Part shown: piece after piece, positions 31,730 to 40,734 of the stretch | Layout: every line of letters starts with the position of its first letter | Position numbering within the stretch: position 1 is the stretch's first letter | NCBI GenBank assembly: GCA_005116815.1 | Contig: SWDR01000028.1 | Location: 1 to 52,556, forward strand | Source of the DNA: Nitrospira sp. | GTDB taxonomy: Bacteria; Nitrospirota; Nitrospiria; Nitrospirales; Nitrospiraceae | Direction: 5' to 3' | DNA length: 52,556 nt | Program-made: the position numbers and the translations under genes | The notes under the pieces: model-generated | The model's database searches: none | Told to the model about the DNA's origin: nothing | Seen by the model: only the letters and a program-made list of their open reading frames with translations

Positions 31730-34426
31730 TTATGCTTTTTCGATCGTCACGCCAATACGCTTAAACGAAGGCACTCCGGTAGTCGGATCGACCTGAACCG
31801 ACATCAGATCTTTGACCGGGGGCTCGTTGAAATGCTCCGGAAAGAAGCAGGTCTGCGGGGCGACAGACTGATCCGGCTGCACCGCCACTTGCAGCGAACC
31901 ACGATCAGATGTGAGGCGCACCTTGCCCCCTTCACTCACCGCAAGCCGTTTCATATCTTCCGGATTCATCCTGAGCCGACCGGTATTCGGGGCGATCTTG
32001 ATGAGCCCTGGCGCTTCCGTGGACATTTTGCCGGAATGATACAGGATCTGTCCCATCAACAACCCATAGGGCCGCTGAGCCTTCGCGTCCGACGCAACTG
32101 GGGCTCGATAACGCGCTGCCACTTCGCCGGCATAACCGTTCGACAGATAGCGGTCTACCGTCGGAACGACCTTCCGGGGCTGTCCGAGGTTGTAGTACCC
32201 GGGCAATAGCTTCATGATCTCGGCTTGAATGTCGTTCGACGATTCATATTCCCATTGGCAGCCCAGCGCGTTGGCCAATGCCGTCATGATGTGCCAGTCC
32301 GGCAAACTTTCTCCGACCGGATCCAGCGCCTCGCGGACACGCAGAACACGACCTTCCAGGTTGGTGAAGGTGCCGTCTTTTTCCGCGGACGTACAGGCCG
32401 GCAACACCGCATGAGCCATACGCGCAGTCTCGGTCATGAACGGATCCTGGACGACGAGCAATTCCAGCCGATCCAATGCCGCACGAACTTCCATCGATGC
32501 CGGCAACGTCGCGAGCGGATTCTCTCCAATCACATACAGCGCACGGATCTGGCCGCTCTTGCAGCGCTTGAGTATCTCGACGAGATTCGCGCCGGATCCG
32601 GCTGCCGGGAGCGTCACGTCCCAGGCCTTCGCAAACCGGTCGCGAGCGGCCTGATCACTGAAGGAGGCTTGACCGGGAAGGAATTCCGGGGCAACCCCCA
32701 TATCGACGGCGCCCTGCTCGTTCGGCTCTTCTGTCACCGTATTCACGCCACAGCCGGGCTGGCCTAACTTGCCGGTGACCCAGGCGAGATCCATCAGTTT
32801 CAACACGTTCTGATATCCGCCTGACTGCCGGACGATGCCCTCGGCACAGAGGATGATGGAGCGTGGCGCTTCGGCGAAGATGCCCGCTGTGGTTTTCAAG
32901 GCTTCAACCGACATGCCGGTCCGCGCCGCTACCTGCTCCAATGACACGTGGGCCACCGCAGCCTTCAAGGCCTCAAAAGCCTTCGGGTGCTTCCCGGTGG
33001 TCTCCTCATCGATTAACCCAAGCTCCAGAGTGGCCTTCACGAGTCCGTCGATCACGAGCCCTTCCGTTCCGGGACTGATGAGATAGGGATGGGATGCCAG
33101 CTTGGCCATATTCGTGATAGCGGAATCGATGACGACCACCTGCGCCTGATAGACACGAATCGCTTCCTTGATCCGTACGGCTGTGAGCGGATTGGTCTCC
33201 GTAAGGTTCGAGCCAATGAGCACGATGGCTTTGGCCTTTGTCAGGTCTTCCCAGTCGTTCGGGCTCCGCCCAATCCCCAACGCATGCCGGGAGGCATGGA
33301 CAAAGTTGAGATGGCCGTAGCGCGCGCTGCTGTCGAACTGGTTGGTCCGGAACCCGGTTCGCATGAGTTTCTGGAAGAGATAGAGCTCTTCGTTGGTGCA
33401 ACGGGCGGTGATCAGACCGGCAATCGCGTCCGGTCCATGCTTGCGGCGGATTTCAGAGAACTGTTCCACCACCTGGTGCATGGCTTCGAGCCAAGGCACT
33501 TCGACGAGCTGATTGCCTTTGCGGAGGAGCGGTTGCTTGAGACGTGCAGCGCTATCGATGTACTCGAACCCGAAACGCCCTCGCACGCAAAGCCCGCCAT
33601 GCCCCTTGGCAGTATCGGCCCGATCGCCCCATTTGTTCTTCCATGACAACGGCGAGGTCACACGAACGACTTCAGCATCCTTGGTCTCAAGGTGCATCTG
33701 GCAGCCGTCCCCACAGTAGTTGCAGGTCGTGGTGGTTTTCTTCATCTGCCACGGCTTGTACAAATACTTGGAAAATTTATTCGTAATCGCGCCAACCGGA
33801 CAGACAGCGAGGCAGTCTCCGCAGAACTCGCAGGAGAGCGCGAGGTCTCCCTTCGGCACGACTTGATTGAATCCGCCCTTCTTCATGAACTGCAGCGCAT
33901 CGATCATCAAGACGTCTTTACAGACGTTGATGCATTCTGCGCAGGCGATGCAGCGGTTCATATTGAAGTCGAGCACCGGGCTGCGGGTATCTTCCGGAAT
34001 AAATTTCTGTTTGGCGTTGGCCAGGTTCGTGACCCCATGCTGGAAGGCCATATCTTGCAGTTCGCAATGGCCGTCGGCATCGCAGACCGGACAGTCGAGA
34101 GGATGGACCGAGAGGTGCTTCTCCACCGCTTTCTTCCTGGCCTGGAAGAGATCGTCGCCCTCGGTTCTGATAACCATACCGGCGGCGGCTTTAGCAGTGC
34201 AGGAACGGACCGGTGCTTTCTTGCCCTCCTGCATGACCAAACACATGCCGCAGGAGCCGAAGGGATCGAAGGTATAGTGGTAACACATGGCCGGAATGAT
34301 CTTGCCCGTACTTGATATCACGTCGTAGAGCGAGACTCCGTCCTTCGCAGTCACAGTCTTCCCGTCAATCGACAGCTCGATCGCGACGGCCTCTACCTCT
34401 GGATTGGTTGCTGGCTTCAAACCCAT
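31730..34426 (-). CDS. nuoG: NADH-quinone oxidoreductase subunit G
   Basis: 898 residues with GGTGGAG seven bases before the ATG. In order: a 2Fe-2S plant-ferredoxin domain (GSCGMCLV), the His-Cys3 4Fe-4S motif (HPLDCPVCDADGHC), two ferredoxin-type clusters (CIACAECINVCKD and CEFCGDCLAVCP), then a molybdopterin-oxidoreductase-like domain beginning CNYCGDGCQMHL. The whole electron path is present. With NuoE and NuoF missing from the locus, NuoG may take electrons from another donor such as ferredoxin, as has been proposed for similar complexes. That is inference. A 106-bp gap holding an inverted repeat separates it from nuoD, where nuoE and nuoF usually sit. Confidence 0.95.
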   Translation of the reverse strand: MGLKPATNPEVEAVAIELSIDGKTVTAKDGVSLYDVISSTGKIIPAMCYHYTFDPFGSCGMCLVMQEGKKAPVRSCTAKAAAGMVIRTEGDDLFQARKKAVEKHLSVHPLDCPVCDADGHCELQDMAFQHGVTNLANAKQKFIPEDTRSPVLDFNMNRCIACAECINVCKDVLMIDALQFMKKGGFNQVVPKGDLALSCEFCGDCLAVCPVGAITNKFSKYLYKPWQMKKTTTTCNYCGDGCQMHLETKDAEVVRVTSPLSWKNKWGDRADTAKGHGGLCVRGRFGFEYIDSAARLKQPLLRKGNQLVEVPWLEAMHQVVEQFSEIRRKHGPDAIAGLITARCTNEELYLFQKLMRTGFRTNQFDSSARYGHLNFVHASRHALGIGRSPNDWEDLTKAKAIVLIGSNLTETNPLTAVRIKEAIRVYQAQVVVIDSAITNMAKLASHPYLISPGTEGLVIDGLVKATLELGLIDEETTGKHPKAFEALKAAVAHVSLEQVAARTGMSVEALKTTAGIFAEAPRSIILCAEGIVRQSGGYQNVLKLMDLAWVTGKLGQPGCGVNTVTEEPNEQGAVDMGVAPEFLPGQASFSDQAARDRFAKAWDVTLPAAGSGANLVEILKRCKSGQIRALYVIGENPLATLPASMEVRAALDRLELLVVQDPFMTETARMAHAVLPACTSAEKDGTFTNLEGRVLRVREALDPVGESLPDWHIMTALANALGCQWEYESSNDIQAEIMKLLPGYYNLGQPRKVVPTVDRYLSNGYAGEVAARYRAPVASDAKAQRPYGLLMGQILYHSGKMSTEAPGLIKIAPNTGRLRMNPEDMKRLAVSEGGKVRLTSDRGSLQVAVQPDQSVAPQTCFFPEHFNEPPVKDLMSVQVDPTTGVPSFKRIGVTIEKA

Positions 34427-34443
34427 GCTTCAACTCCACCACT

Positions 34444-34524
34444 GAGCGATGAATGCAGAACGATGAACAAGGGCACATGAGCTGTTAGTTTTTGGTTACA
34501 TTCAACGTTCATCGTTCATCACTC
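34444..34524. repeat. Imperfect nested inverted repeat between nuoD and nuoG
   Basis: AACGATGAAC (34459-34468) and GTTCATCGTT (34507-34516) are perfect complements across a 38-base loop. An outer pair, GAGCGATGAA (34444-34453) and TTCATCACTC (34515-34524), matches with one exception. The unit looks like a dispersed intergenic repeat more than a terminator. It lies where nuoE and nuoF are found in standard operons. Confidence 0.6.
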
Positions 34525-34532
34525 ATCATTGT

Positions 34533-35777
34533 CTACCGGTCGCACTCACCCATCACAATGTCGTAGCTCCCGAAGAGCGTGATCGCATCGGCGATCATAT
34601 AACCTCTGGACATATGGTCGAATGCGCCCATGTGAATAAACGAAGGGGCGCGAATCTTCAAGCGGTAGGGTTTTCCACCGCCCGTGCTGACGATATAAAA
34701 CCCCAACTCGCCCTTATGCGCTTCGGTGCCGCAGTAAATCTCTCCCGGAGGGGCGTCGAAACCCTGCGAGAAGAGTTTGAATTGCTGGATCATGGATTCC
34801 AAATTCGTGAAGACTCGCTGTTTCGGCGGCAACGTGACGCTAGGCACATCGGCCATGATGGGACCGTCCTGCATCTGCTCCAGACATTGCCGAATGATCT
34901 TCACACTTTCATAGAGCTCCTGGACACGAATCCAGTACCGATCATACGTGTCGCCGTTCTTGCCAAGCGGCACACTGAACTCACACTTGGGGTAAGCCGA
35001 ATAGGGCTCAGCCTTACGAAGGTCGTAGTCGACGCCAGAGGCGCGGAGCGTCGGTCCGCTGAGACCGAAACTGACGGCGTCTTCCGCCGAAATAACCGCC
35101 ACACCCTTCGTCCGCGCGACCCAAATCCGATTCGTCTCCAGAAAGATCACGTACTCATCGATCTTTGGCGGAAAATAATCCAGGAACTGCTTCAGCTTAT
35201 CGAGCAACGACGACGTAAGATCCCGCTCGACACCGCCGATGCGATACCAGCTGGTCGTCAGACGCGCGCCGCACAATTCATCGAACCAATCCAGGAGAAT
35301 TTCCCGATCCCGGAAACAATAGAAGAAAACGGTCATGGCCCCGATGTCGAGCGCCTGCGTACCGAGCCAGAACTGATGGCCAATGATACGTTGGACCTCT
35401 GCCACGATCGTGCGCAGATACTCGGCCCGATCCGGCACGGTGATGTTCATGAGTTTTTCGACCGCGCGACAGTAAGCGAAGTTGTTGTACATCGCGCAGA
35501 CGTAATCGAGCCGGTCGGTGTGGGGAATAAATTGATGATAGGTGCCGTCTTCCGCAAGTTTTTCCACTCCGCGATGCAGAAACCCCAACACCGGAGTAGA
35601 CTTCACCAGGCGTTCGCCCTCCAACTCGAGGATCACTTTCAGCACGCCATGGGTCGCAGGGTGCTGGGGACCCATATTGAGCAGGAGCTCCTCCGTGCGC
35701 AAGGTCGGGAGGGTCTCGCTCTCCGGATGGGCCGGGTCGACCTTATAAACGGTTGTTCGTTGATCTTCAAAGGCCAT
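34533..35777 (-). CDS. nuoD: NADH-quinone oxidoreductase subunit D
   Basis: 414 residues, the 49-kDa quinone-site subunit. Conserved blocks: NMGPQHPATHGVLKVILELE (with the His that faces quinone), LGFLHRGVEKLAED, YPKCEFSVPLGKNGDTYDRY, RAPSFIHMGAFDHMSRGYM and the terminal GSYDIVMGECDR. Normal length. NuoC and NuoD are separate here (not fused as in E. coli) and lie 8 bp apart. Confidence 0.96.
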   Translation of the reverse strand: MAFEDQRTTVYKVDPAHPESETLPTLRTEELLLNMGPQHPATHGVLKVILELEGERLVKSTPVLGFLHRGVEKLAEDGTYHQFIPHTDRLDYVCAMYNNFAYCRAVEKLMNITVPDRAEYLRTIVAEVQRIIGHQFWLGTQALDIGAMTVFFYCFRDREILLDWFDELCGARLTTSWYRIGGVERDLTSSLLDKLKQFLDYFPPKIDEYVIFLETNRIWVARTKGVAVISAEDAVSFGLSGPTLRASGVDYDLRKAEPYSAYPKCEFSVPLGKNGDTYDRYWIRVQELYESVKIIRQCLEQMQDGPIMADVPSVTLPPKQRVFTNLESMIQQFKLFSQGFDAPPGEIYCGTEAHKGELGFYIVSTGGGKPYRLKIRAPSFIHMGAFDHMSRGYMIADAITLFGSYDIVMGECDR

Positions 35778-35785
35778 CGTCTGTC

Positions 35786-36289
35786 CTACCGGGCCGTTTC
35801 GTCCAAGAACTCAAACGTGTCACGCCAACCCTTGCCACGAAGCGGAAAATCCTTTCGCAAGGGATAGCCTTCAGTGTAATCGTCGGGCATGAGGATCCGT
35901 CGGAGATCCGGATGGTGCCGGAAGCGGATGCCCATCATGTCGTAGACTTCACGTTCCATGAAATCGGCGCCTTTCCAGAGATCCGTCAAAGAATCGACGA
36001 TGCAGTCCGATTCGGGCACTCGAGTCTTGAGCCTGATACGCTGACGCTTTTTGATCGAGTAGAACTCATACACGACTTCAAATCGCTCTTCGTCATCAGG
36101 CCAATCGACCGAACTCACATGCACGATGTAATCGAAATCCATGGCCGGATCGTCATGAAGGTACTGTGCGACCTCATGAAGGCGGTCCCGCGTGACGGTC
36201 ACCGCAAGGTCGCCGCGCCACTCCACGGCTTTCACCAAGCCGACAGGGAAGGTATCTTGGAGTTGGCTGGCCAATTGCTGCAATGACAT
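35786..36289 (-). CDS. nuoC: NADH-quinone oxidoreductase subunit C
   Basis: 167 residues, the 30-kDa subunit. Family signature EREVYDMMGIRFRHHPDLRRILMP followed by DYTEGYPLRKDFPLRG, and the N-terminal DYIVHVSSVDWPDDEERFEVVY. Normal length. It is peripheral-arm scaffold next to NuoD. The gene starts 7 bp after nuoB. Confidence 0.95.
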   Translation of the reverse strand: MSLQQLASQLQDTFPVGLVKAVEWRGDLAVTVTRDRLHEVAQYLHDDPAMDFDYIVHVSSVDWPDDEERFEVVYEFYSIKKRQRIRLKTRVPESDCIVDSLTDLWKGADFMEREVYDMMGIRFRHHPDLRRILMPDDYTEGYPLRKDFPLRGKGWRDTFEFLDETAR

Positions 36290-36296
36290 GGGGGAC

Positions 36297-36830
36297 CTAA
36301 ATCTTAATTTTAAAGCCGGGCTTGACCTGATCCGGCTGCGTCAGAAACACACGTTTCAGCATGATCCGTTCTTGCAACTTGAGGATGCCGTCAAAGAGCG
36401 CCTCTGGCGTTGGAGGACATCCAGGCACATAGATATCCACCGGCACAAAACGATCGACGCCCTGAACGACGCTATAGCTATCGTAAATGTTTCCCGACGT
36501 GGCGCATGACCCCATCGCAATGACATACTTCGGTTCCGGCATTTGGTCGTAAATTTTCCTGATTACCGGCGCCATCCTGCGGCAAACAGTCCCGGCGACG
36601 ATCATGAGATCCGACTGCCGAGGCGAGGCCCGGAAGACGCCAGCCCCATAACGGTCCATATCGTACCGTGACGACACCGCAGCGATCATTTCGATGGCGC
36701 AACAGGCCAGACCAAACGTCATAGGCCAGAGCGATCCTTTACGGGCCCAATTCACCGCTTTTTCGACCGTTGTGGTCACGACATCTGGAGTCCCGTCTTT
36801 ATCGTGACGACCGATTTGAATTAGTCCCAT
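36297..36830 (-). CDS. nuoB: NADH-quinone oxidoreductase subunit B
   Basis: 177 residues. Cluster N2 ligands are intact: tandem cysteines in [10 protein letters not shown], then MGSCATSG and [14 protein letters not shown]. This subunit passes electrons to quinone at the NuoD interface. Normal length. Its start overlaps the end of nuoA by 10 bp. Confidence 0.96.
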   Translation of the reverse strand: MGLIQIGRHDKDGTPDVVTTTVEKAVNWARKGSLWPMTFGLACCAIEMIAAVSSRYDMDRYGAGVFRASPRQSDLMIVAGTVCRRMAPVIRKIYDQMPEPKYVIAMGSCATSGNIYDSYSVVQGVDRFVPVDIYVPGCPPTPEALFDGILKLQERIMLKRVFLTQPDQVKPGFKIKI

Positions 36831-37117
36831 TCCAGGGCTCCCTTACGCCAGGCATAGACATAGGCCACCAAGAACAACCCGATGAAGACCAGCATTTCAA
36901 TCAACCCGATCAACCCTATTTTGGTGAAGACCACCGCCCATGGGTAGAGAAAGATGACCTCGATATCGAAAATCACGAAGAGCATCGCGAAGATGTAGTA
37001 CCGAACTGGGAATGGCATCCGAGCATCAGAGAACGGCTCCGATCCGCACTCATAGGTAGAGAGCTTCTCAGATTCTGGATACTTCGGTATAGACTGCGGT
37101 GAGTCCAAGACCCACAT
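36821..37117 (-). CDS. nuoA: NADH-quinone oxidoreductase subunit A, 5'-truncated
   Basis: 98 residues in the open frame. Homology begins at about residue 12 ([17 protein letters not shown]) and includes [20 protein letters not shown] and [12 protein letters not shown], giving membrane helices 2 and 3. The first membrane helix, normally about residues 5-30 of a roughly 120-residue protein, is absent. The residues in its place come from the other frame of the truncated kinase gene. Any native promoter of the nuo operon would also have lain in the missing stretch. See the finding on this junction. Confidence 0.88.
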   Translation of the reverse strand: MWVLDSPQSIPKYPESEKLSTYECGSEPFSDARMPFPVRYYIFAMLFVIFDIEVIFLYPWAVVFTKIGLIGLIEMLVFIGLFLVAYVYAWRKGALEWD

Positions 37118-38444
37118 TCATTTCTTTTGTGGAAAAGAAGGGCTCAAACATATGCGACTGGATCTCAAGACTCATCCCGCTTCCCGTATCGCTCACTTGA
37201 ATCAGCACCTTGGACTGGTGCCCCCCCTTGCCACTCACCGATACAGTCTCATACCCACTGGACAGGGGCTTCGCTTCAATCCGAAGCCGACCACCCTGAG
37301 GCATGGCCTCCCGCGCATTCACGGCAAGATGCAGAAGGATTTGTTCGAGCCCTTCACGATCAACCTCGACATCCATCGGTGCATGGTCGATCACCAGATC
37401 CATCTCAATCGACGCAGGCAGCAACCCTCTGATCACTCCACGAATCTCCTCCAGCACAGCCTTGACCGACAGCACCTGCCGAAAGTGGCCGTCATGGAGG
37501 CCCAGTCCGGACAATTGAGCCGTCAGGGCCGCGGCCTGGCCTCCGCTTCGAAAGATGTCATCGACCGGCCGATACAGCGGATCGCCCGATTTGAGGGAGG
37601 AGAGGACAACGCCCGTCTGCCGCCCGATCACGGAAACCAGATGATTGAGTTCGTTGGCAATCCCGCCAGCGACTCGACCGATCGCCTCCATCTTCTGTGC
37701 TTCAAGTAATTGCTTCTCCAGGCCTTGCCGCTCTTGCTGTTCCTGCCGGACTTGCTCATTCGCTCGCGAGAGATCCCCCTTGAGCGCCTTGATACGGGCC
37801 TCCAACTGGTCACGCGAGGCTTGCAAGGCCTGCTCAGTTTCTTTCAAGGTCTCGATACTCTCCATCAAGAATGACTTCTGTTGCCGTTCGGCCCCAATCG
37901 TTTGCAACGCGAGTCCGTAGAACGTTGCCATCACCAATAACACCGGCACTCCCAACAGATGCCCGACCGTCAATGAGCCAGTTTGGACGACCCCTTGGTA
38001 GAGGGTGAATCCATATCCGGCACAAAGCAGCAGGGAAAATGCGATGACATGGGAGAGCCGCCGCACCGAAGCGGCAATGAGCATAAGCAGAAAATACGAC
38101 AGATAGAGATCCGAGCGAGCATTGCCGGACAGGTAAATTGTCGCAGTGACAAACAGCGTATCGATCCCGATCAGAGCTCCGCTGAACCATGACGCTTGTA
38201 GGATTGAGATCGGCACCAACAACAGACAGAGCACCATCGCCGCCAACCCGCCGACCATCACGTCGCTCGTCAAGCGACTTGCAATCAGCTCCGCTCCTGA
38301 CAATAATTGGTAGGCCAACATGATGCCAACTAGCGACTGAAGCACGACATATCGTGGACGTGAAATCTCACTGCCGTACAGCGAATCGTCCAACAGCGGC
38401 TCAGCACGATTCTCAGAAGGAAGGGTGCGACTGCTCATCTGCAT
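37068..38444 (-). CDS. Membrane sensor kinase-like protein, His-box degenerate and C-terminally truncated
   Basis: 458 residues from the ATG at 38444, which has AGGAGA five bases upstream. Longer forms lack such a site. Six hydrophobic segments (about 35-190) are followed by a coiled coil (about 205-270), then the dimerisation box KMEAIGRVAGGIANELNHLV. The phospho-acceptor His of the family (IAHDFNN in the hybrid kinase at 20563) is Asn here. The ATPase domain has HLAVNAREAMPQGG and DTGSGMS but stops at [14 protein letters not shown], about 40 residues early, where nuoA sequence begins. A functional autokinase is unlikely. Confidence 0.82.
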   Translation of the reverse strand: MQMSSRTLPSENRAEPLLDDSLYGSEISRPRYVVLQSLVGIMLAYQLLSGAELIASRLTSDVMVGGLAAMVLCLLLVPISILQASWFSGALIGIDTLFVTATIYLSGNARSDLYLSYFLLMLIAASVRRLSHVIAFSLLLCAGYGFTLYQGVVQTGSLTVGHLLGVPVLLVMATFYGLALQTIGAERQQKSFLMESIETLKETEQALQASRDQLEARIKALKGDLSRANEQVRQEQQERQGLEKQLLEAQKMEAIGRVAGGIANELNHLVSVIGRQTGVVLSSLKSGDPLYRPVDDIFRSGGQAAALTAQLSGLGLHDGHFRQVLSVKAVLEEIRGVIRGLLPASIEMDLVIDHAPMDVEVDREGLEQILLHLAVNAREAMPQGGRLRIEAKPLSSGYETVSVSGKGGHQSKVLIQVSDTGSGMSLEIQSHMFEPFFSTKEMNVGLGLTAVYTEVSRI

Positions 38445-38776
38445 GATCTCCTGTTGGGCTACCAAACACTCGCAAGATGCTGAACAAGTCCATCGGTTCC
38501 TGCCAACATCGTTTTCCTGCAACCGGATCAGAGTGGAGCAAGTCCCGTACCGATACCCCAACAGAGGAGAACCCCGCCATTCTAGTAGCTACGCACTGAG
38601 AAGGTGATCCGTTTTATCCATCTCCCTACAGCAGTTCACAAAATAGAACGGTACGTGATGGCCAGAAAACGGCTCACAGATTGGCGTTGCCTGATTACCA
38701 TGGCTGACAGAATGCCCCCGCGGCAGCATCCTGTCGGTTGATGCCGAATAGGAACCAGACACAGACATGAAGGTGT
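38445..38776. other. Intergenic region between purK and the kinase remnant
   Basis: About 330 bases without a supported gene. The frame of the kinase can be extended leftward on the minus strand to 38561, but no start there has a ribosome-binding site. The segment around 38470-38520 has the look of a dispersed intergenic repeat, but no second copy is visible in the window. No strong terminator seen. Confidence 0.4.
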
Positions 38777-39955
38777 TTATGCTGAGGGGAGGGAACCGTT
38801 CGCCAGGCCGTCACGAAATGGCGTCGCATGATCGAGAGCAAGACCGAGTGTCTCGCCGAGAAACGTGACATGTCCCATCTTGCGACGGGAACGAATCTCA
38901 CGTTTACCATAGAGGTGGAGCACCGCGCCGGGGATGTCCAGCAGGGCTCGACAACCTGAGCCCTGTGTAATCGCCGCGACATCATTCCCGATGAGATTCA
39001 CCATGACGGCAGGGCTCAGCAAACGCACTTCACCAAGCGGCATCCCACTCACCGTGCGAACCTGTTGCTCAAACTGAGACACACTGCAGGCATCAAGCGT
39101 GTAGTGGCCAGAGTTATGAGGCCGAGGCGCGATTTCGTTGATGAGCAGTTCTCCCCTAGGCAACTGAAATAATTCGAGACAGAAGACCCCGACCCCTTCC
39201 AGACGATCCACGACCTGACGTGCAAGAGCGGCCGCTCGTTCGGCCACAATGGGAGAGGCCAACGCCGGCACCATGGTGGTCCGAAGAATCCCCTCTTCAT
39301 GTTCATTCTCAACCAACGGATAGGTGCAGCTCTGTCCATCAGATCCACGGACCACCAGGATTGAGAGTTCACGTTCAAACGGCACATACGACTCCACGAT
39401 CCATCGCATGCCGGGGCGGACGGATCCCACTAATGCCCGTTCCACTTCCTGCACATCGGACTCCTGGCCGATGTGCCACTGGCCTTTGCCGTCATAACCG
39501 GCCGTCGCCGTCTTACAGAATGCGGGGTAGCCAACCTGTCGGACGGTTGCCGCTAATTGATCGGGTGCTGTCAGGGTGGCAAACGAAGGAACGGGAAATC
39601 CGTTGGAGGCCAAGAAGGCCTTTTGTTCGAGACGATCCTGAATCACGTTCAGGACGGCACTCGACGGACGAACCGGTTTCTGCTGCTCCAACGCACGACA
39701 GAGTTCGACAGGGATGTTTTCCCACTCATAGGTCACGGCGCTGACCAAGTCGGCAAACCGCACAAGACTGGGCTGATCGTGAAAGGGAACTGAAAAATTG
39801 TGTGTGGCGAAACGATGGGCAGGCGCCTCTGGATCGGGGTCCCACACGGCGACCTGATAGCCAAGACGGCGTGCTGCCAGGGTGAACATAGCGCCCAATT
39901 GTCCGCCGCCCAGAACACCGAGGACAGACCCTGGCTCGACGACCTCTGTCTTCAC
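38777..39955 (-). CDS. purK: N5-carboxyaminoimidazole ribonucleotide synthase
   Basis: 392 residues, an ATP-grasp enzyme that carboxylates AIR with bicarbonate and ATP in purine synthesis. [20 protein letters not shown] opens the N-terminal domain, [11 protein letters not shown] follows, and the ATP-grasp and C-terminal region has [30 protein letters not shown] and [19 protein letters not shown]. Complete and of normal length. It overlaps purE by ATGA, so PurE and PurK are co-translated and act in sequence. Confidence 0.96.
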   Translation of the reverse strand: MKTEVVEPGSVLGVLGGGQLGAMFTLAARRLGYQVAVWDPDPEAPAHRFATHNFSVPFHDQPSLVRFADLVSAVTYEWENIPVELCRALEQQKPVRPSSAVLNVIQDRLEQKAFLASNGFPVPSFATLTAPDQLAATVRQVGYPAFCKTATAGYDGKGQWHIGQESDVQEVERALVGSVRPGMRWIVESYVPFERELSILVVRGSDGQSCTYPLVENEHEEGILRTTMVPALASPIVAERAAALARQVVDRLEGVGVFCLELFQLPRGELLINEIAPRPHNSGHYTLDACSVSQFEQQVRTVSGMPLGEVRLLSPAVMVNLIGNDVAAITQGSGCRALLDIPGAVLHLYGKREIRSRRKMGHVTFLGETLGLALDHATPFRDGLANGSLPSA

Positions 39956-40536
39956 GGTCGACGACTCGGACGGCCAGGGCCTTTCGTTCTGGCCACCAGG
40001 CCCTTCGCCTCAGGAGACTGGAGCACGCTGTCCGTCTGTGTTTGGCGGAATAACTTCACACGGTCGGCAATCGCGGGATACCGGCCTGCCAAGATTTGCG
40101 CCGCCAGCAAACCGGCATTTTCCGCCCCGCCGATCGCCACGGTGGCGACGGGAATCCCTCGTGGCATTTGTACGATGGAAAGGAGGGAATCCAGTCCGCG
40201 AAGATTTTCCGTCGGGATCGGCACTCCAATAACCGGCAGATGCGTCTTCGCAGCCAGCATCCCGGGGAGATGGGCCGCCCCGCCAGCCCCGGCAATAATC
40301 ACTTCGATCCCCCGGTCGGAAGCCTGTTCTGCATAGGAGAACAAACGATCCGGAGTCCGGTGCGCCGAGACGACCAGAAGTTCGCTTGGAATCCCCAAGT
40401 CCGTCAGCATCGCCACGGCCTTTTCTAGGATCGGGAAATCTGATTTACTTCCGCCCAACACCCCGACCAAGGGATGCGAGCGATCCACCGTTTTTCGTTG
40501 CGATAGTCGTTGGGGTCCTCTACTGAGACGAGGCAT
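39952..40536 (-). CDS. purE: N5-carboxyaminoimidazole ribonucleotide mutase
   Basis: 194 residues. It converts N5-CAIR to CAIR. The family signature [18 protein letters not shown], then [15 protein letters not shown] with the catalytic His and [19 protein letters not shown], is intact. The N-terminus is about 22 residues longer than typical PurE. A GTG at codon 17 is an alternative start, although neither has a strong ribosome-binding site. It is first of the purE-purK pair and divergent from the exporter operon. Confidence 0.95.
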   Translation of the reverse strand: MPRLSRGPQRLSQRKTVDRSHPLVGVLGGSKSDFPILEKAVAMLTDLGIPSELLVVSAHRTPDRLFSYAEQASDRGIEVIIAGAGGAAHLPGMLAAKTHLPVIGVPIPTENLRGLDSLLSIVQMPRGIPVATVAIGGAENAGLLAAQILAGRYPAIADRVKLFRQTQTDSVLQSPEAKGLVARTKGPGRPSRRP

Positions 40537-40660
40537 ATTCGCGCGGGCCTTTCTCTCGTGGGTCTCTGGCTTATGGCTCTCAACGGAGCCCCCACCTTAT
40601 CGACTCTCTGAAGGATGGTCAAGCAGGCCCTATCAGCAAAAGCCGATTCCCGCAGAGAAA

Positions 40661-40690
40661 TTGACCGGATGATCGGCTTTCCACTATGAT
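40661..40690 (+). promoter_or_regulatory. Promoter of the exporter operon
   Basis: TTGACC (40661-40666), 18-bp spacer, TATGAT (40685-40690). Transcription should start near 40697, giving a leader of about 38 nt that includes the GAGGAGA ribosome-binding site before the GTG at 40735. Confidence 0.6.
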
Positions 40691-40734
40691 GGAGCCGTAG
40701 TGGTCGTTTCTCTGCCTCTGTCGAGGAGAAGTCG

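Noticed and set aside
34614-35867. A 417-codon plus-strand open frame opposite nuoD.
   Set aside because: It mirrors the strongly conserved nuoD on the minus strand. Length alone is due to codon bias.
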